64,000 bases of DNA from contig OZ005611.1 in assembly GCA_963930655.1 (NCBI GenBank), forward strand, positions 8,253,501-8,317,500. Reading direction: 5' to 3'. A model generated the notes under the pieces. That model was not told the DNA's origin, searched no databases, and worked only from the letters and a program-made list of their open reading frames with translations. Below, piece by piece: positions 15,001-25,393 of the stretch (the stretch's first letter is position 1; the number at the start of each line of letters is the position of its first letter). A program made the translations under genes and the position numbers. The DNA is from Myrica gale (lineage: Eukaryota; Streptophyta; Magnoliopsida; Fagales; Myricaceae).

Positions 15001-15066
15001 GGAAGGACAATATTCGGATTCGGCTTTCTTTTCGCCTCCCTCGTTCGTTTTCTTCTTCTTCCCCAT
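6032..15066 (-). CDS. RBM28: RNA-binding protein 28 / Nop4-like nucleolar protein
   Basis: Multi-RRM protein; the yeast homologue Nop4 is needed for 60S ribosome assembly in the nucleolus. Eighteen phase-consistent exons give about 972 residues: 15066-14956, 14726-14666, 14159-14123, 13791-13661, about 13525-13433, 13257-13173, 13078-12945, 12060-11921, 10001-9951, 9865-9783, 9680-9626, 9543-9429, 8888-8354, 8267-8054, 7922-7852, 7338-7170, 7066-6937 and 6735-6032. RRM1 starts with [11 protein letters not shown] and RGFAFVQF. Later RRMs show [18 protein letters not shown] with [18 protein letters not shown] with GTGFLKF, and [10 protein letters not shown] with GVAFIEF. An acidic stretch precedes the fourth RRM, and the C-terminus is a Lys/Arg/Ser-rich tail ending KKWFQS. 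The start [11 protein letters not shown] is a typical basic N-terminus. Exon 5 has two adjacent possible acceptors. Introns 7 and 8 carry transposon insertions, but the reading frame is intact. Confidence 0.93.
10515..11350 (+). mobile_element. 5'-truncated L1-type LINE in RBM28 intron 8
   Basis: Only the 3' end of a non-LTR retrotransposon remains, antisense to RBM28. The frame from 10540 encodes the end of the reverse-transcriptase ORF and its zinc-binding domain: FSVKSMYTS, then [16 protein letters not shown], then the Cys/His cluster [19 protein letters not shown]. An in-frame TGA at 11002-11004 splits the frame from [13 protein letters not shown] onward, most simply a Trp codon changed to stop, so the copy is dead. 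A second stop at 11275 ends the ORF, followed by about 65 bp of 3' UTR and an A-run at 11339-11348. The 5' edge is approximate and no target-site duplication was recognised. Confidence 0.88.
11592..11760 (+). mobile_element. MITE fragment in RBM28 intron 8
   Basis: Sequence starting GGCGTTTGTTTGCC, with spaced 'aaaattttgggaat' and 'agaaattttggag' blocks, resembles the element at 22358-22522 in order and spacing. The left terminal motif is clear; the right end is not defined, so the limits are approximate. Confidence 0.45.
12678..12852. mobile_element. MITE with terminal inverted repeats in RBM28 intron 7
   Basis: About 175 bp beginning TAACAGTGCGTTTGTTTT and ending with its complement AAAACAAACGCACTGTTA. 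The interior is AT-rich and non-coding. The terminal GTGCGTTTG motif and TAA/TTA edges suggest a PIF/Harbinger (Tourist) MITE, but the two 3-bp edges are complementary rather than a direct duplication. Confidence 0.7.
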
Positions 15067-15283
15067 CTCTTTTTGTTTGGCAGACTGAGAAAGAGAGTCA
15101 GAGAGCCCGACGGAGAGAGCTCAGAGAGGAGGAGAGAGGCTGAGTCGCTGAGAGGCAGAGAGGGAGTCGACTGAATTAACCCAGGGTGAGGGAAACGTTT
15201 AAGCAGAGCCCTCTGATATTTTTTTTTTTTTAAAAAAAGGGCTGGGCTTCCGATTGGGGTTGGGGCTGGGCGGGCCTGGGCCC

Positions 15284-15479
15284 TCTGTGTTTGCAAACCC
15301 AATTATCCTCAACATTTTATCTCTCTCCTAATAAAATACTCCAATATAATCTCTCTCTCCCATAAAAAAATATAAAAAATTACAAAAATTATAAAAAATT
15401 ACCTCTCTCTTCACCTTTTCACTAAACCCAATACCAACACATATTCTCATACCCAACATTTTACAACACAAACACAACC
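15284..15479 (-). mobile_element. Tourist-like MITE, copy 1 of 3
   Basis: The same family as 23388-23584 and 25214-25393: CTCTCTCCTAATAAAATACT and ATTCTCATACCCAACATTTT blocks in fixed order, ending in AACACAAACACAACC. It lies just upstream of the RBM28 start codon, so it may sit in that gene's promoter. The left terminus is less well preserved. Confidence 0.65.
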
Positions 15480-15529
15480 TTAATGAAATTCACGTTTGCC
15501 TAAAAAAACAAAAAAAGAATTGCAGTGGG

Positions 15530-16320
15530 GAGGGTGTATGGCAGAGAAGAAGAGGAAGAGGTAGCAGAACAACCAGTGCAAGACGCAAAGAGAGCAGTGA
15601 TAGAGAAAACAGATGATGGTGAGGAGGAAGCAGAGGAAGGAAACGAAAAGGAGATTGTGAATGAACTTGTGGGTATTCCGATTGCCCCAAGTGACAAGAA
15701 CTCCTACAAAGCTGGGGTCATCTTCATTCTTGAAAAGGCTTCTTTGGAAGTTGCCAAAGTTGGAAAGAGTTACCAGCTTTTGAACTCGGACGACCACGCC
15801 AATTTCTTGCGAAAAAATAACAGAATCCTGCTGATTACAGGCCTGACATTTTTCATCAGGCTCTCCTAATGATCTTGGATAGCCGTATCAATAAGAGTGG
15901 GAGGTTGCGGGCTGTGTATGTGAGAACTGAGAAAGGTGTGCTTTTTGAGGTTAAACCATATGTTCGTATTCCAAGGGCTTTTAAGCGGTTCGCTGGCATC
16001 ATGTTGCAGCTGCTACAAAAACTGAGTATTACTGCTGTCGGCAAGCGTAAGAAACTTTTGCGTGTGATCAAGAACCCTGTAACCCAATATCTACCCATAA
16101 ACTCTCGTAGAATAGCCCTCTCCCATAGTTCAGAAAAAATGGTAAATATAAACCAATACGTGGCTTCTGCTGGTAGTGATGCTGATGTTGTTTTTGTTAT
16201 TGGTGCTATGGCCCATGGGAAAATTGATAAGGACTATGCGGATGATTTCTGGTTTCCCTCGTAGTGCTGCCTACTGTATTTTATGATTGCCACTGCTTTG
16301 GAGGCAAAATATAATATCTT
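15530..16320 (+). pseudogene. EMG1: EMG1/NEP1 (18S rRNA pseudouridine methyltransferase) pseudogene
   Basis: Intronless copy of the SPOUT methyltransferase EMG1/NEP1, which modifies an 18S rRNA pseudouridine and is needed for 40S assembly. Family landmarks run in order: GVIFILEKASLEVAKVGK, LLNSDDHANFLRKNN, then in the next frame ALLMILDSRINKSGRLRAVY, RIPRAFKRFAGIMLQLLQK, HSSEKMVNINQY and VIGAMAHGKIDKDYADDF. One base appears lost near 15822-15826, where NNR should continue into NPADYRPD. About ten bases are lost near 16246-16250, after which SGFPRSAAYC continues in a third frame to a stop. Lack of introns suggests a retrocopy, but no poly(A) tail or target-site duplication was seen. The frame opens inside a Glu-rich N-terminus, so the true start is uncertain. 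Confidence 0.88.
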
Positions 16321-17860
16321 GTGAACCCCGCTTTCGCTTCTGCTATTTGTCAAGGGTATTTAAAGATTGAGACTCCAATTTTGATTTTCCTGAGTCCATG
16401 TAATCTACTTCGTACAGTTCTATGACAAACCTTAGCATGTCTTTGTAGGAGCTATAGCATATGGGTCACTTGTAAGTTGTAAGGATTGAGGTTGTGTAAT
16501 GTTAGCAAATATCATTTTGCTTCCTAAAAAAACCGGAGGCGGGGCCTGTTCGTTCCGGCCTGATTCTGCAACTGACAGACTCAGTCTGCGGAGCTGAAAG
16601 AATGGAAAGTCCGTTCGTTTCAAATTCAAACGAAAGTCGGGATTCAGCCACCTCAGCGATTCGTGCTTTTCATTCCATGTCTTCTTTAATTTTCTGGGTT
16701 GCAAACGGAAAATTTTGTGAAGCCGCAAGGGAGGCCGAGGCAAAGGAAAGCAACGGCGGGAAGAAAGGCTCCCTCTCCGTAATAGCTTGAAGGCACTGCG
16801 CCACTTCCAAAGAGGGGAAAAACTTTTTTTATGAAATGACAGTCGGGTCTGTGATTTGTCCCGGTCCAGTGTGAGTACGAGGGCTTCGGATGGGCACGAT
16901 GATGGGTTAGGTTAGGTTCCCTCTTATTTGGGCTGAGCAGAACTAGGACAAGAGCCATAACCGTGCGAACATATTTATTGGCGTTTTTTATATCAAAGAC
17001 GCAAAGAAAGCCTGCTGGGCATAACACCTCTTAAGAGACATTGCATACCCATTGGACCTGGATATGGGTTCCGGGTTCTGGGACAAGTTAACCCCCCACT
17101 GTATCTAGGGGTCACTTCCAATGCAGATGTGAGATCTCTCTCTACTTTGTTTCATTCAGTAATGTTGAGGTCTTTTGCACCCATCCCTTAGGGCGCCGGC
17201 CCAGTGGTTTGAGGGTAGGACCTGTAAGTATATAATGAATCATATCCAAGTGTTTGTTATAGATTGGAGTCACTTTACTGTTGCACGAGTCCTTGACTTG
17301 TAACATATGGGGTTGAAGGGCTGATTCCATATGCAACTCCACTCGGTCGGCCTGGCCACCATTTTGCTTTTTGCACGTTTGCTAGCAATTTCGTTTTCAA
17401 GATTATCAGCTAGTTTTAGAGAGAATAGTGGACAGGGAGTTACTTTTTGGTGTCGACATAGCCAAAAAAACAAAAAAGGTGAACAAAAGTTCTCGATAAG
17501 GATAGTCTTTGTCCAGAATCCAACTAATCATGATAGAACTTGTCGTCCCATCAACAATGGCATGCTTGAAGATCCTGCAAGTTGCATCTGCGTCTGCAAT
17601 GGCAGTCATGGACCATTTCCTATTCAACTGATGATGGAAACATCTAAATCTTGCTAGTTGAATTACCTGATGGGTCTTTATATACGTTGGAGGGTTTGGT
17701 TGCTGCGCTGGAGGCTGAGTCGTTTTGAAGAAGGAGAGACTGAATTGAGATTGAAATCAATCTTCGCGTGACCTGGGTCGTCACCTGTTTAAAATTTTTA
17801 AAAAAATAAGGCTCAAATATTTTTTTAAAATGTTGGAATCAGAAATTCCGTCTTTTCGTT
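16321..17860. other. spacer with no recognised gene
   Basis: About 1.5 kb with several 60-115 codon open frames on both strands. None shows a recognisable domain or a plausible splice chain. The stretch 16540-16800 is more GC-rich than its surroundings and could be old coding or promoter DNA, but nothing specific supports that. Confidence 0.5.
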
Positions 17861-18285
17861 TAGGGTTGTACAACCCCGGCGTAGGTGCCGGTTTTGGCCA
17901 AAACCGGCACCTACACCGGGTAGGCCGGTTTTGAAAAAAATTGTCACCTATACCTACACTGTTAAAGCCAAAAACCGGCCCTTAGAGGTGGCGGTTTCCA
18001 GTTATCCTACATTCATATTGGGTCAATTTTTAGCATTTTATGCACTTGACCCAATGTATTTTTTTCTTTTTTGCTTTTGTTACATTAATCACATGTCAAT
18101 AAAATCTAATAGAGAATTAGAGACACAAGTAAAGATAATGATGACTGCAGATGACTGTGATTGTGATGGATTGTCCATCTGCAAATTAACAACAGAGGTC
18201 TAAAAAAGTTTAAAGGTCTACTAACATTATATCATACCCCCTAATTAGCTCTAACCCTAAACATGCAAATTGACATGTAACCACA

Positions 18286-18323
18286 AGCATATAGATACAA
18301 AAATAGAGATACATTTGAATCAC
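18286..18323. repeat. direct repeat, left copy, flanking the PPR fragment
   Basis: About 38 bp starting agcatatagatac and ending gatacatttgaatcac, matched at 18932-18968 in the same orientation with a few differences. It marks one edge of the PPR-containing segment. Confidence 0.85.
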
Positions 18324-18880
18324 CTTCCAAAACAATCAATTATGAGATTCCATATATGAGGCTCTGGCACTACTGAATTTTCCAACATAAAAACAAGAAA
18401 CTCAAGAGCTCTGCCAGCATTTCCGTGAATGCATAGGCCTTGGATGATAATTTTGTATGAAATTGGATCAGGAGTAACTCCCAGTCTTGCCATAACACCA
18501 TGGACATAACAAGCCTCATCAAACTTCCCATCTTTGCAAAGACCATTCATAAGAATGTTATAAGTAAAAACATCTGGAAGTAAACCCCTTTTAAGGACAT
18601 TATATGCAACAACATCTATTCGGGTATTGTTTTGGATCATCTCATCCCAAAGACTAAGAGCCTGAACCATATCTCCATTTTTAACACAACCATCTGTAAG
18701 TATAGTTGAGGTAATTACATCTGATGTTGCCTTTACATTTTCTTCCTCTAATATCTCTCCAAGAAGCTTTCCCGCTTCCTCCAAAAGACCTCTCTTGCAC
18801 AATGCATGTACAAGTATATTACAAGTGACTCTATTTGGCCTAATTCCCCAATTAGCCATAGCAGATACAAAATAGAGCCC
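18320..18880 (-). pseudogene. PPR protein gene fragment inside the hAT-like element
   Basis: About five pentatricopeptide-repeat units on the minus strand: GIRPNRVTCNILVHALCKRG, then a degenerate unit, then KRGLLPDVFTYNILMNGLCK, GVTPDPISYKIIIQGLCIHG and VVPEPHIWNLIIDCFGR. The family consists of organelle RNA-binding proteins with tens of repeats, so this is a small internal piece. It lacks an N-terminal targeting peptide, and part of a repeat is missing where VVAYNV runs directly into LKRGLLPDV. The open frame continues upstream into low-complexity sequence and is not a natural start. Similarity to the Arabidopsis At5g24830 type is suggested from memory only. Confidence 0.8.
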
Positions 18881-18931
18881 TCCCTCCTTCCATCCCCCTC
18901 TCTCTCTCTCTCTCTCTTCCTCTTTTGTGAC

Positions 18932-18968
18932 AGCATAGAGACACAAAATAGAGATACATTTGAATCAC
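18932..18968. repeat. direct repeat, right copy, flanking the PPR fragment
   Basis: About 37 bp starting agcatagagacac and ending gatacatttgaatcac; the last 23 bp are identical to 18301-18323. Together the two copies bracket 608 bp that contain the PPR fragment and a CT microsatellite. Confidence 0.85.
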
Positions 18969-20317
18969 AAGTCAAACACATAAAAATACAACCGACAAAC
19001 CCTAACCCCCCAAAACGGAAATTGAGCAAAATAGAGAAAAAAGAGTTCGTGTAGTACCTTGTGAGTTGTGAGCACGGGAGAATTGGATCTAGAGAGTAAA
19101 AGAAGGTAAATGCAAAGTATAATGTGAGGATTTGAGGAAGAAAAGATAGAGAGGGATAATGGGGGCGCCGCTGGTGCTGGAGAGAAAAGAAAGAATAGAA
19201 GAGAAGAGTGAAGTGGGTCTGAAGAAGCAGGGCTAATTGGGTCGGGGGAAAAGAAATAACGAGTTTTTTAAAAAATTTAAAGGTCGCGCTCGAGCGTCTG
19301 TCCAGCGATAGTCGAGCGAGAAGTCTCTGTAACAAAATGGCGTCAAGCGAGAAGTCTTGTAAGAACAACAAAATGGGTCGTTTTGTTAAAAAAAAAACCT
19401 GGTTCCCGGTGCCGGGTAACCCTGAAACCGGGAATGACATCGGGTTTTGTAGAAAACCTCAAACCGGCACCGGCACCGGTGAAGCCGGGTACCGAAAACC
19501 CGGTGCCGGTTCCACCGGAAATTTCCGGTGTGGTTGTGTAGCCCTAACTTCGTTTCTAGTTCTGAAATAGAGCCAATTATGAGAAGTCCGAACCGGAACC
19601 GATATTTCCCTGTACTAACAGGATAAAATTGTTGTCCTTACTAAGCATAAATATCTGCCAGATTGTTCAAACTTCACGGCTTAATTTAAAGAGAGCATCT
19701 AAGCACTGAAAAAGCCTAAGAGTACAGAGGTTCTCGCTCCTAGGATCTCTGGTCGAATCTAGCCAATTCCCAGGTAAAAAATGACGAGCTATCCGGAAAT
19801 AAGAATAAATCTACCGAGAGTGAATGCGCGCGGGCATCGTTAATGGGGGAACGGGGAACCATTTGATAAGGAGAAGATATATGGGCCAGTTACCATTGAG
19901 AAATTCCTCTCACGTAAAACACAGGAAAATCTTAATTTATTGCTACTGAATAATTTTGTAGCTGTTGCGTGATTTTTCGTGAAGATGTCCTCTGTACGTT
20001 GCTTTTGGAACTTAAAAAACGTTTCCATATGTAACGTCTTATGTGTTCCTACGTGTTAAATATCTGTAATTAGTTTTTTGTTTTATTTTACGTGCTTCCC
20101 TAATACGATGCAGTTCCAAAGAACCAAACAAAATCGTCGTCTGTATAAAAACATATATGTCTTTCTTTCTTATAAGCATCTGAGTTTACGCATTTTACAC
20201 CAAGCAAAGTAACAAAAATATTTAGCTCACAGTAGTACCACTATAATACAAATATTTCTTCCACAGCAAGTGATTACGACGGTGGGTGGGGAAGGGACGA
20301 AGGGTCTTCACGGGATA

Positions 20318-20530
20318 AATACAAGATCAGTTAAAAATTGATTTAATCCTTGTGATATGAAAAATATAAATTTATTCCCTGTGATTTGAGAAAGTGATAA
20401 AATCAGTCACTGATGTAAGACCAATAACAAATGAAAATAAAATCACAGAGACTAAATTTATGTGTTTCATATCACGGAGACTAAATCGATTTTTGCGTAT
20501 AGCACAGAGACCAATTTTGCATATCTCTTG
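20318..20530. mobile_element. imperfect foldback MITE
   Basis: The left arm contains 'gatttaatccttgtgatatg'. The complement of the right arm contains 'gatttagtctccgtgatatg' followed by similar 'ataaatttagtctctgtgatt' blocks, so the two halves form a hairpin. The left arm looks partly deleted and no target-site duplication was found. Confidence 0.45.
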
Positions 20531-21400
20531 ACTATCAATGCAAGAAATCGTATGTTAATGGGCTTCAGTCTAGTTGTTATTATCTACTAATTTATTAGTT
20601 TTAAAGTTAAGAGTTCAAATAAGAACGCAAGTAAAAATCATTTATGAAAGCAAAGTCTAATCTTGAACCTAATGGATGAGATTGAGATAATTAGTTGATC
20701 GTCTTGTGTTGTGGTGACAAATTTGTCTAATAAATAATAACTATGCTGAAACTAAATGTTTTGCAGTGAGATTATTCTATGATCACACTCAATGAGTGTT
20801 GTTAAACTGACACTCACCTCTCCGTTTTACTGAGAAAAAAAAAACAACGAATCCTAGGAAAGATGAAAGATTATGGGACTCCGTGTATTATGGGTACATG
20901 GTATTCCATTGTGTTGACAATCCCGTGCCTTTTCCTCGCGCACACATAGCAAGCAATACTTCATCTTTTCTACTGGTGGATTTATCACTATTTTAATCTC
21001 TTATAGTTAGATTTGATTCTAAGGGTGATTTGAATGCTAACGAGAGTCTCTGTCGAAGATCTCTTTAGGCAAGTGTAAAGCATAAATCCAAACATCTTTG
21101 CACCACCCTCCCCCGAGAGAGAAACAACAAATTTGAAATCAGGCAGGCAAACTACTTTGGGTCTGATTGAACTCTTCGCAGCCATGACAGGTCAAGAAGA
21201 GATTTTAAAAGCACAATCGCACTGGATACGGAGCAAATAAGATCCAAAGCCAAAAGCCAGAGAGGACTCTTATCCAAAGGAAATCGTGAGTGTCGAAGGC
21301 AAAATGCTTTGGTTCTTTCCCAAAAGTTAAGGTTAGGTTAAAAGACACCCACAGGGCCACAGTTGTGTCCCCAGAACACCGATCGTCATAATAAAACTTA

Positions 21401-21710
21401 GGGTATGTTCGTTTTCACCATTTTTTCAGGATTCTAAGTATATTCACAATTCTACCACCGAACATATTCAGAATTCAAACACAAAAATCAATACATTTTA
21501 CACAATCTCCAACAACTTTTTAATTTTTTATTCAACATAAATTTTCTCTCTCTATATTTTTTCACATAACTCCAATACTTTTTTATTAAACAATTATATC
21601 AAATCATTTCTCTCTCCACTTTACACAAATACCAATAAAACACTATTCAACATAAAAATTTACAACTTCTCTAAAATCCTACAATTTTTTCTAAAAACAA
21701 ACATCACCCT
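21401..21710. mobile_element. MITE with GGGTATGTTCGTTTT ends
   Basis: A 310-bp AT-rich element. The left end GGGTATGTTCGTTTT pairs with the right end, whose complement is GGGTGATGTTTGTTTTT. Flanks are TTA on the left and TAA on the right, so a 3-bp PIF/Harbinger-type insertion is possible. A related fragment with 'ggctatgttcgttta' lies near 45752. Confidence 0.6.
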
Positions 21711-22357
21711 AAACTAAAAGCTCAGAGCAAAAAAAAAACAAACCTCATGGACTTTGCTGCTCGCGCGGGCCCACGAGGCATTATTTTCGGTAGGTACCAC
21801 TCCACGTCATAAGTGACGTCAGACGACGATTGGAACCAATCCCCCCAACACGCATCGACACGCCATTGGGTATCGGTTCGCATAGTTTGATCCTAAAGCT
21901 AACCCGGGACCCACCTCCTGCACCAGAAGTCGATTACAGTAGACTAACCACTAATCACGTAATCGTGACCGCACATGTGTCGTTTAGGTGTTATCCCTGG
22001 CCCACTGTGCTGCTACTTGTCAACGGACTGGCCAAATTTTTATCCTTCACTATGCATAGATTATATCACAGTTGGCATTTTCGATTATTATTTTTGTTTA
22101 AAATACGATTTAGTTGGACAACAAAAATAAGACGTGTTGAAAAATAATGCCAGATTATTTTTATTAAACTAATGTGAAATCAGCTTTTCTTAACTGTAGG
22201 TGGATTGTATTTTGGTTTTGTGTAGTAGGTCTTTTGTGCCCCTAGATGGTTGTCCATTGGACCCCACCTTTTGAATTTTTTAATCTCTGCTTTTTCGTAC
22301 AAAACTCAACTAACAAATATCCAAACATGTTTTTAATGCTTATATTAAGACATTTGT

Positions 22358-22522
22358 GGTATGTTTGTTTATTGAAATTTTGAGAAATATTTTTAAAATT
22401 TTGGGAATTTTTTAAATGTTGAAGTTTTTTTGGAATTTGTGAAAAATTTGAAAGTATGTGTAAAAATTAGAAATTTTTAAATATATTTGTTTAGTTAGAA
22501 TTTTTGGACAAACAAACATGCC
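22358..22522. mobile_element. MITE with GGTATGTTTGTTT ends
   Basis: A 165-bp AT-rich element with terminal inverted repeats GGTATGTTTGTTTA and, from the other end, GGCATGTTTGTTTG. The interior matches the fragment at 11592-11760. No clear target-site duplication. Confidence 0.6.
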
Positions 22523-23387
22523 TTTAATTTAGGCACTCCTGTAACCAACCATAAAATAAATAAATGAAAGGTCACAATGAACTATGGAATAAGCAATAAT
22601 AGAAAATATCACAAATAAATATTTCTAAGATAATTTATTATTTAGAGGAAAATAGGAATTGAATTACCACTAAGTTTATGAGATCATTTTTAATAAATTG
22701 AAAGCACGCTGATGGTCAAATAATTTATCTTTGAGACAATATTGACTTGTTTGAGCTCCAATTATTTGGGTTTAATAATAAAAAATTAATCACGTGATTT
22801 TTTATTATTATAACATTTATTAAAAATCTTCTCTCTTCATTTTTTCATCGACTCTCATAACATATCTTTACTTTATAATATTTTTCAAACTACAATAATA
22901 AAAAATTTAATATAACAAGCAAAGTAAATTTGGGTCGAGAGAAATAAAAATAAAGTTTGAAAATCCTATTAAAATATGCAGCAAGTAGAATAAAAGAAAT
23001 GAGAAAAAAGAACAAAAGTTAAAACATGTGTAGTAAAACAAAGCATGTTTACGAAGCTCGAGACATCTGAATAAGACTTTTAGGTTTCAGTCCCTAATTT
23101 TGGTTTTTTTTTTCTACGCCAGTCCCTAATTTTGGTGGTTTAACTGAAGTACAATGATTACATGGTTGGATCCGAGTCAGGATTCTGTGTCAGAAAAGCG
23201 AAACCAACCCCAAATCCGATCCAACTTCGGAATCGTACGTAGGACTGAACGTATGGGAGCAATGGTCGTTGCGTTTTTTTTCACAGTGCTCGCCCAATCA
23301 GATTTCTTCCTTTATTTAACCTTAGATACGAACTTTTCGCGAATCCCAACGCCATGTCTGCCCCCCATCCTTCACGTCCCGTATTTA

Positions 23388-23584
23388 GGGTGGGTTTGTG
23401 TGGTAAAATTTTTGGTATTGGGTTTAGTGTTGGTATTGAGTTTAGTGAAAAAGTGAAGAGAGGTAATATTTTATAATTTTTGTAATATTTTAAATTTTTT
23501 GATGGAAGAGAGAGAGATTATATTAGAGTATTTTATTAGGAGAGAGATAAAATTTTGGATAAAATTTTAGTGACAAACGCAGCC
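23388..23584 (+). mobile_element. Tourist-like MITE, copy 2 of 3
   Basis: A 197-bp element with ends GGGTGGGTTTGTG and, inverted, GGCTGCGTTTGTC, flanked by direct TTA duplications at 23385-23387 and 23585-23587. This TTA duplication places the family with PIF/Harbinger. The interior is the reverse complement of copies 1 and 3. Confidence 0.75.
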
Positions 23585-24596
23585 TTATTAGGGCGCCACA
23601 CGTCATCCCTTACCTACAACTTCAGGTCTCTGTTCTCTCTAGTCCTCTACAGTTTTTATTTTCTGACTTCTTGTTTGGTATTCAACTTTGTGTTTATTAT
23701 TAAAATGGCCCTCTTCTTCTTCCACCTCTACGGTTGGGACCTCCGTTATTTCGGTTGTTATCATTTAAGGGCCTTGAAATTTCTGACGTATATTTTAGGG
23801 AAGAATATAGAGGGGTGTTCTAGTTGGAAATTTTTACTCTGAAAATTTTCACATTTATTAAAAAAATTATAAAATAATTTCTCTATTTTCATTAAAATAT
23901 TTTTATTATTATAATATTTATTTAAATCGTCTCTTTTCACTTTTTTCATCAAATTTAAAAAAATTATTTATTTTTTCACAAATCTCAATACTTTAAATTT
24001 CTTTTCTGCCGAACGCAAAGTGACAAAATGGAAATATTCGAGATTTTTTTTGAATAAATATTAAAAAATGCTATGACATTTTTATTGTCAAAATGAAAAC
24101 TTTTTTTTTTGGATTTTGTAGTAATAAAAATAAATGAATTAAAGATCCTGAGTGAGCTAACAACATATGGACAATGATCTGCCGGCCCCCATTGTTCTAA
24201 AACAGGAAACCAACCACCAAAAAAAAAGATACGGGGGTTGAAGTTCTTCGAAAATATCTTGCAGCCCTACTTAAGAACACAAAAAGATTTGTGATTTTTC
24301 TAGATTGGCTTCCTTAGAGGAAACATATCATTGAAAACGACGCAGATGGGATTTGCCACACTAATCTTGTGATGTCGTTTTTCATCTCCCCAGAACTTTC
24401 ACCACTTATTCATATGATAATATATATATATATTATCGCACATCATACATCATCGTCGACCGTATAATAATTCAGATCACTTTTTGGGGTCCATAAGCTG
24501 GCAGAAGATGAGTGTGTTATGCCACTTGATAGCATCATCGGAAACGAATTGTTTTGTGATTACTATTATTGTACATCACGATACAAAGAAAATTTA

Positions 24597-25105
24597 GGGG
24601 TAAACTCATAGTTAGTCCCTTATATTTGGACAAAAATCATAGTTAGTTCCCTATTTTTTAATCCAATAATTTGATACACATAACTTTCAAAACCTATCAA
24701 TCTTTGACCCGTCTAAATGGAACGTTGAATCAGACGGAAAATCATAAAAAAATGACCAAAATGACACTCCAAATTTAAATTACTAAAAATATTTAAAAAA
24801 TTCATTAAAAATAAAAATGATATTTTTTAAAAAAAATAATATTATTTAAATAAAACTATATTGAAACTCTATTTCAATAATAGATTTATTTTAATTCATT
24901 TCTTAAATTTTTTATTTTTTAAAATTTTAGCTTTTGAGGGACATTTCAGTCATTTTGCATGAATTTCCTTCGGCCTTAACACCTGATTTAGACGGAGGCT
25001 AAGATTGATAGGTTTTGAAAGTTATAAGTCTCAAATTGTTAGATTGAAAAATAGGAGACTAACTTGATTTTTGTCCAAACATAAAGTTAACTATGTGTAT
25101 ACCCC
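24597..25105. mobile_element. Mutator-like foldback element, 509 bp
   Basis: The ends are inverted repeats of about 140 bp, GGGGTAAACTCATAGTTAGT on the left and, complemented, GGGGTATACACATAGTTAAC on the right, with AACTTTCAAAACCTATCAAT conserved in both arms. The flanks gaaaattta (24588-24596) and gaaaatcta (25106-25114) match at 8 of 9 positions, the duplication length typical of Mutator-like elements. No coding capacity. Confidence 0.78.
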
Positions 25106-25213
25106 GAAAATCTATTGAAACCGAAGAACATGTTTTGGACTATTCCCTCCAAAGAGAGAAGAAGAAAAAAAGCATATAATTGGGTACTCACTATACTGCA
25201 CGGCACGACGTAC

Positions 25214-25393
25214 GGCTGCGTTTGCATTCATAATATTCCCCAAAATTTTATCTCTCTCCTAATAAAATACTCCAATATAATCTCTCTCTCTACCATAAAA
25301 AAATATAAAAAATTACCTCTCTCCTCACTTTTTCACTAAATCCAATACCAACACATATTCTCATACCAAAAATATTACAACACAAACACAACC
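25214..25393 (-). mobile_element. Tourist-like MITE, copy 3 of 3
   Basis: Closely resembles copy 1: CTCTCTCCTAATAAAATACT, AATATAATCTCTCTC and ATACCAACACATATTCTCAT blocks between GGCTGCGTTTGCATTC and AACACAAACACAACC. Immediate flanks are complementary TAC/GTA rather than a direct repeat. Confidence 0.7.

Larger units (their letters stand above)
17861..19546. mobile_element. hAT-like element carrying a PPR gene fragment
   Basis: The left end TAGGGTTGTACAACC pairs with the right end, whose complement reads TAGGGCTACACAACC. This is the T/CAGGG-TGT-CAA style of plant hAT ends. The flanks ttttcgtt (17853-17860) and acttcgtt (19547-19554) match at 6 of 8 positions, as expected for an aged 8-bp duplication. 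Both subterminal regions (17876-17935 and 19398-19535) are packed with ACCGG/CCGGT motifs, unlike the AT-rich surroundings. No transposase is present. The interior holds a PPR fragment at 18320-18880 and CT repeats near 18899-18917. Confidence 0.7.

Noticed and set aside
16432-17027. Minus-strand frames of 103 and 113 codons in GC-richer DNA
   Set aside because: They overlap in different frames, have no recognised domain and no splice chain.
17331-17657. 108-codon plus-strand open frame with an antisense partner
   Set aside because: Neither strand shows a family motif; likely chance.
18286-18968. Direct repeats as possible terminal repeats of a small retroelement
   Set aside because: At 37-38 bp they are far too short, lack TG..CA ends and primer-site motifs, and the interior is a PPR fragment.
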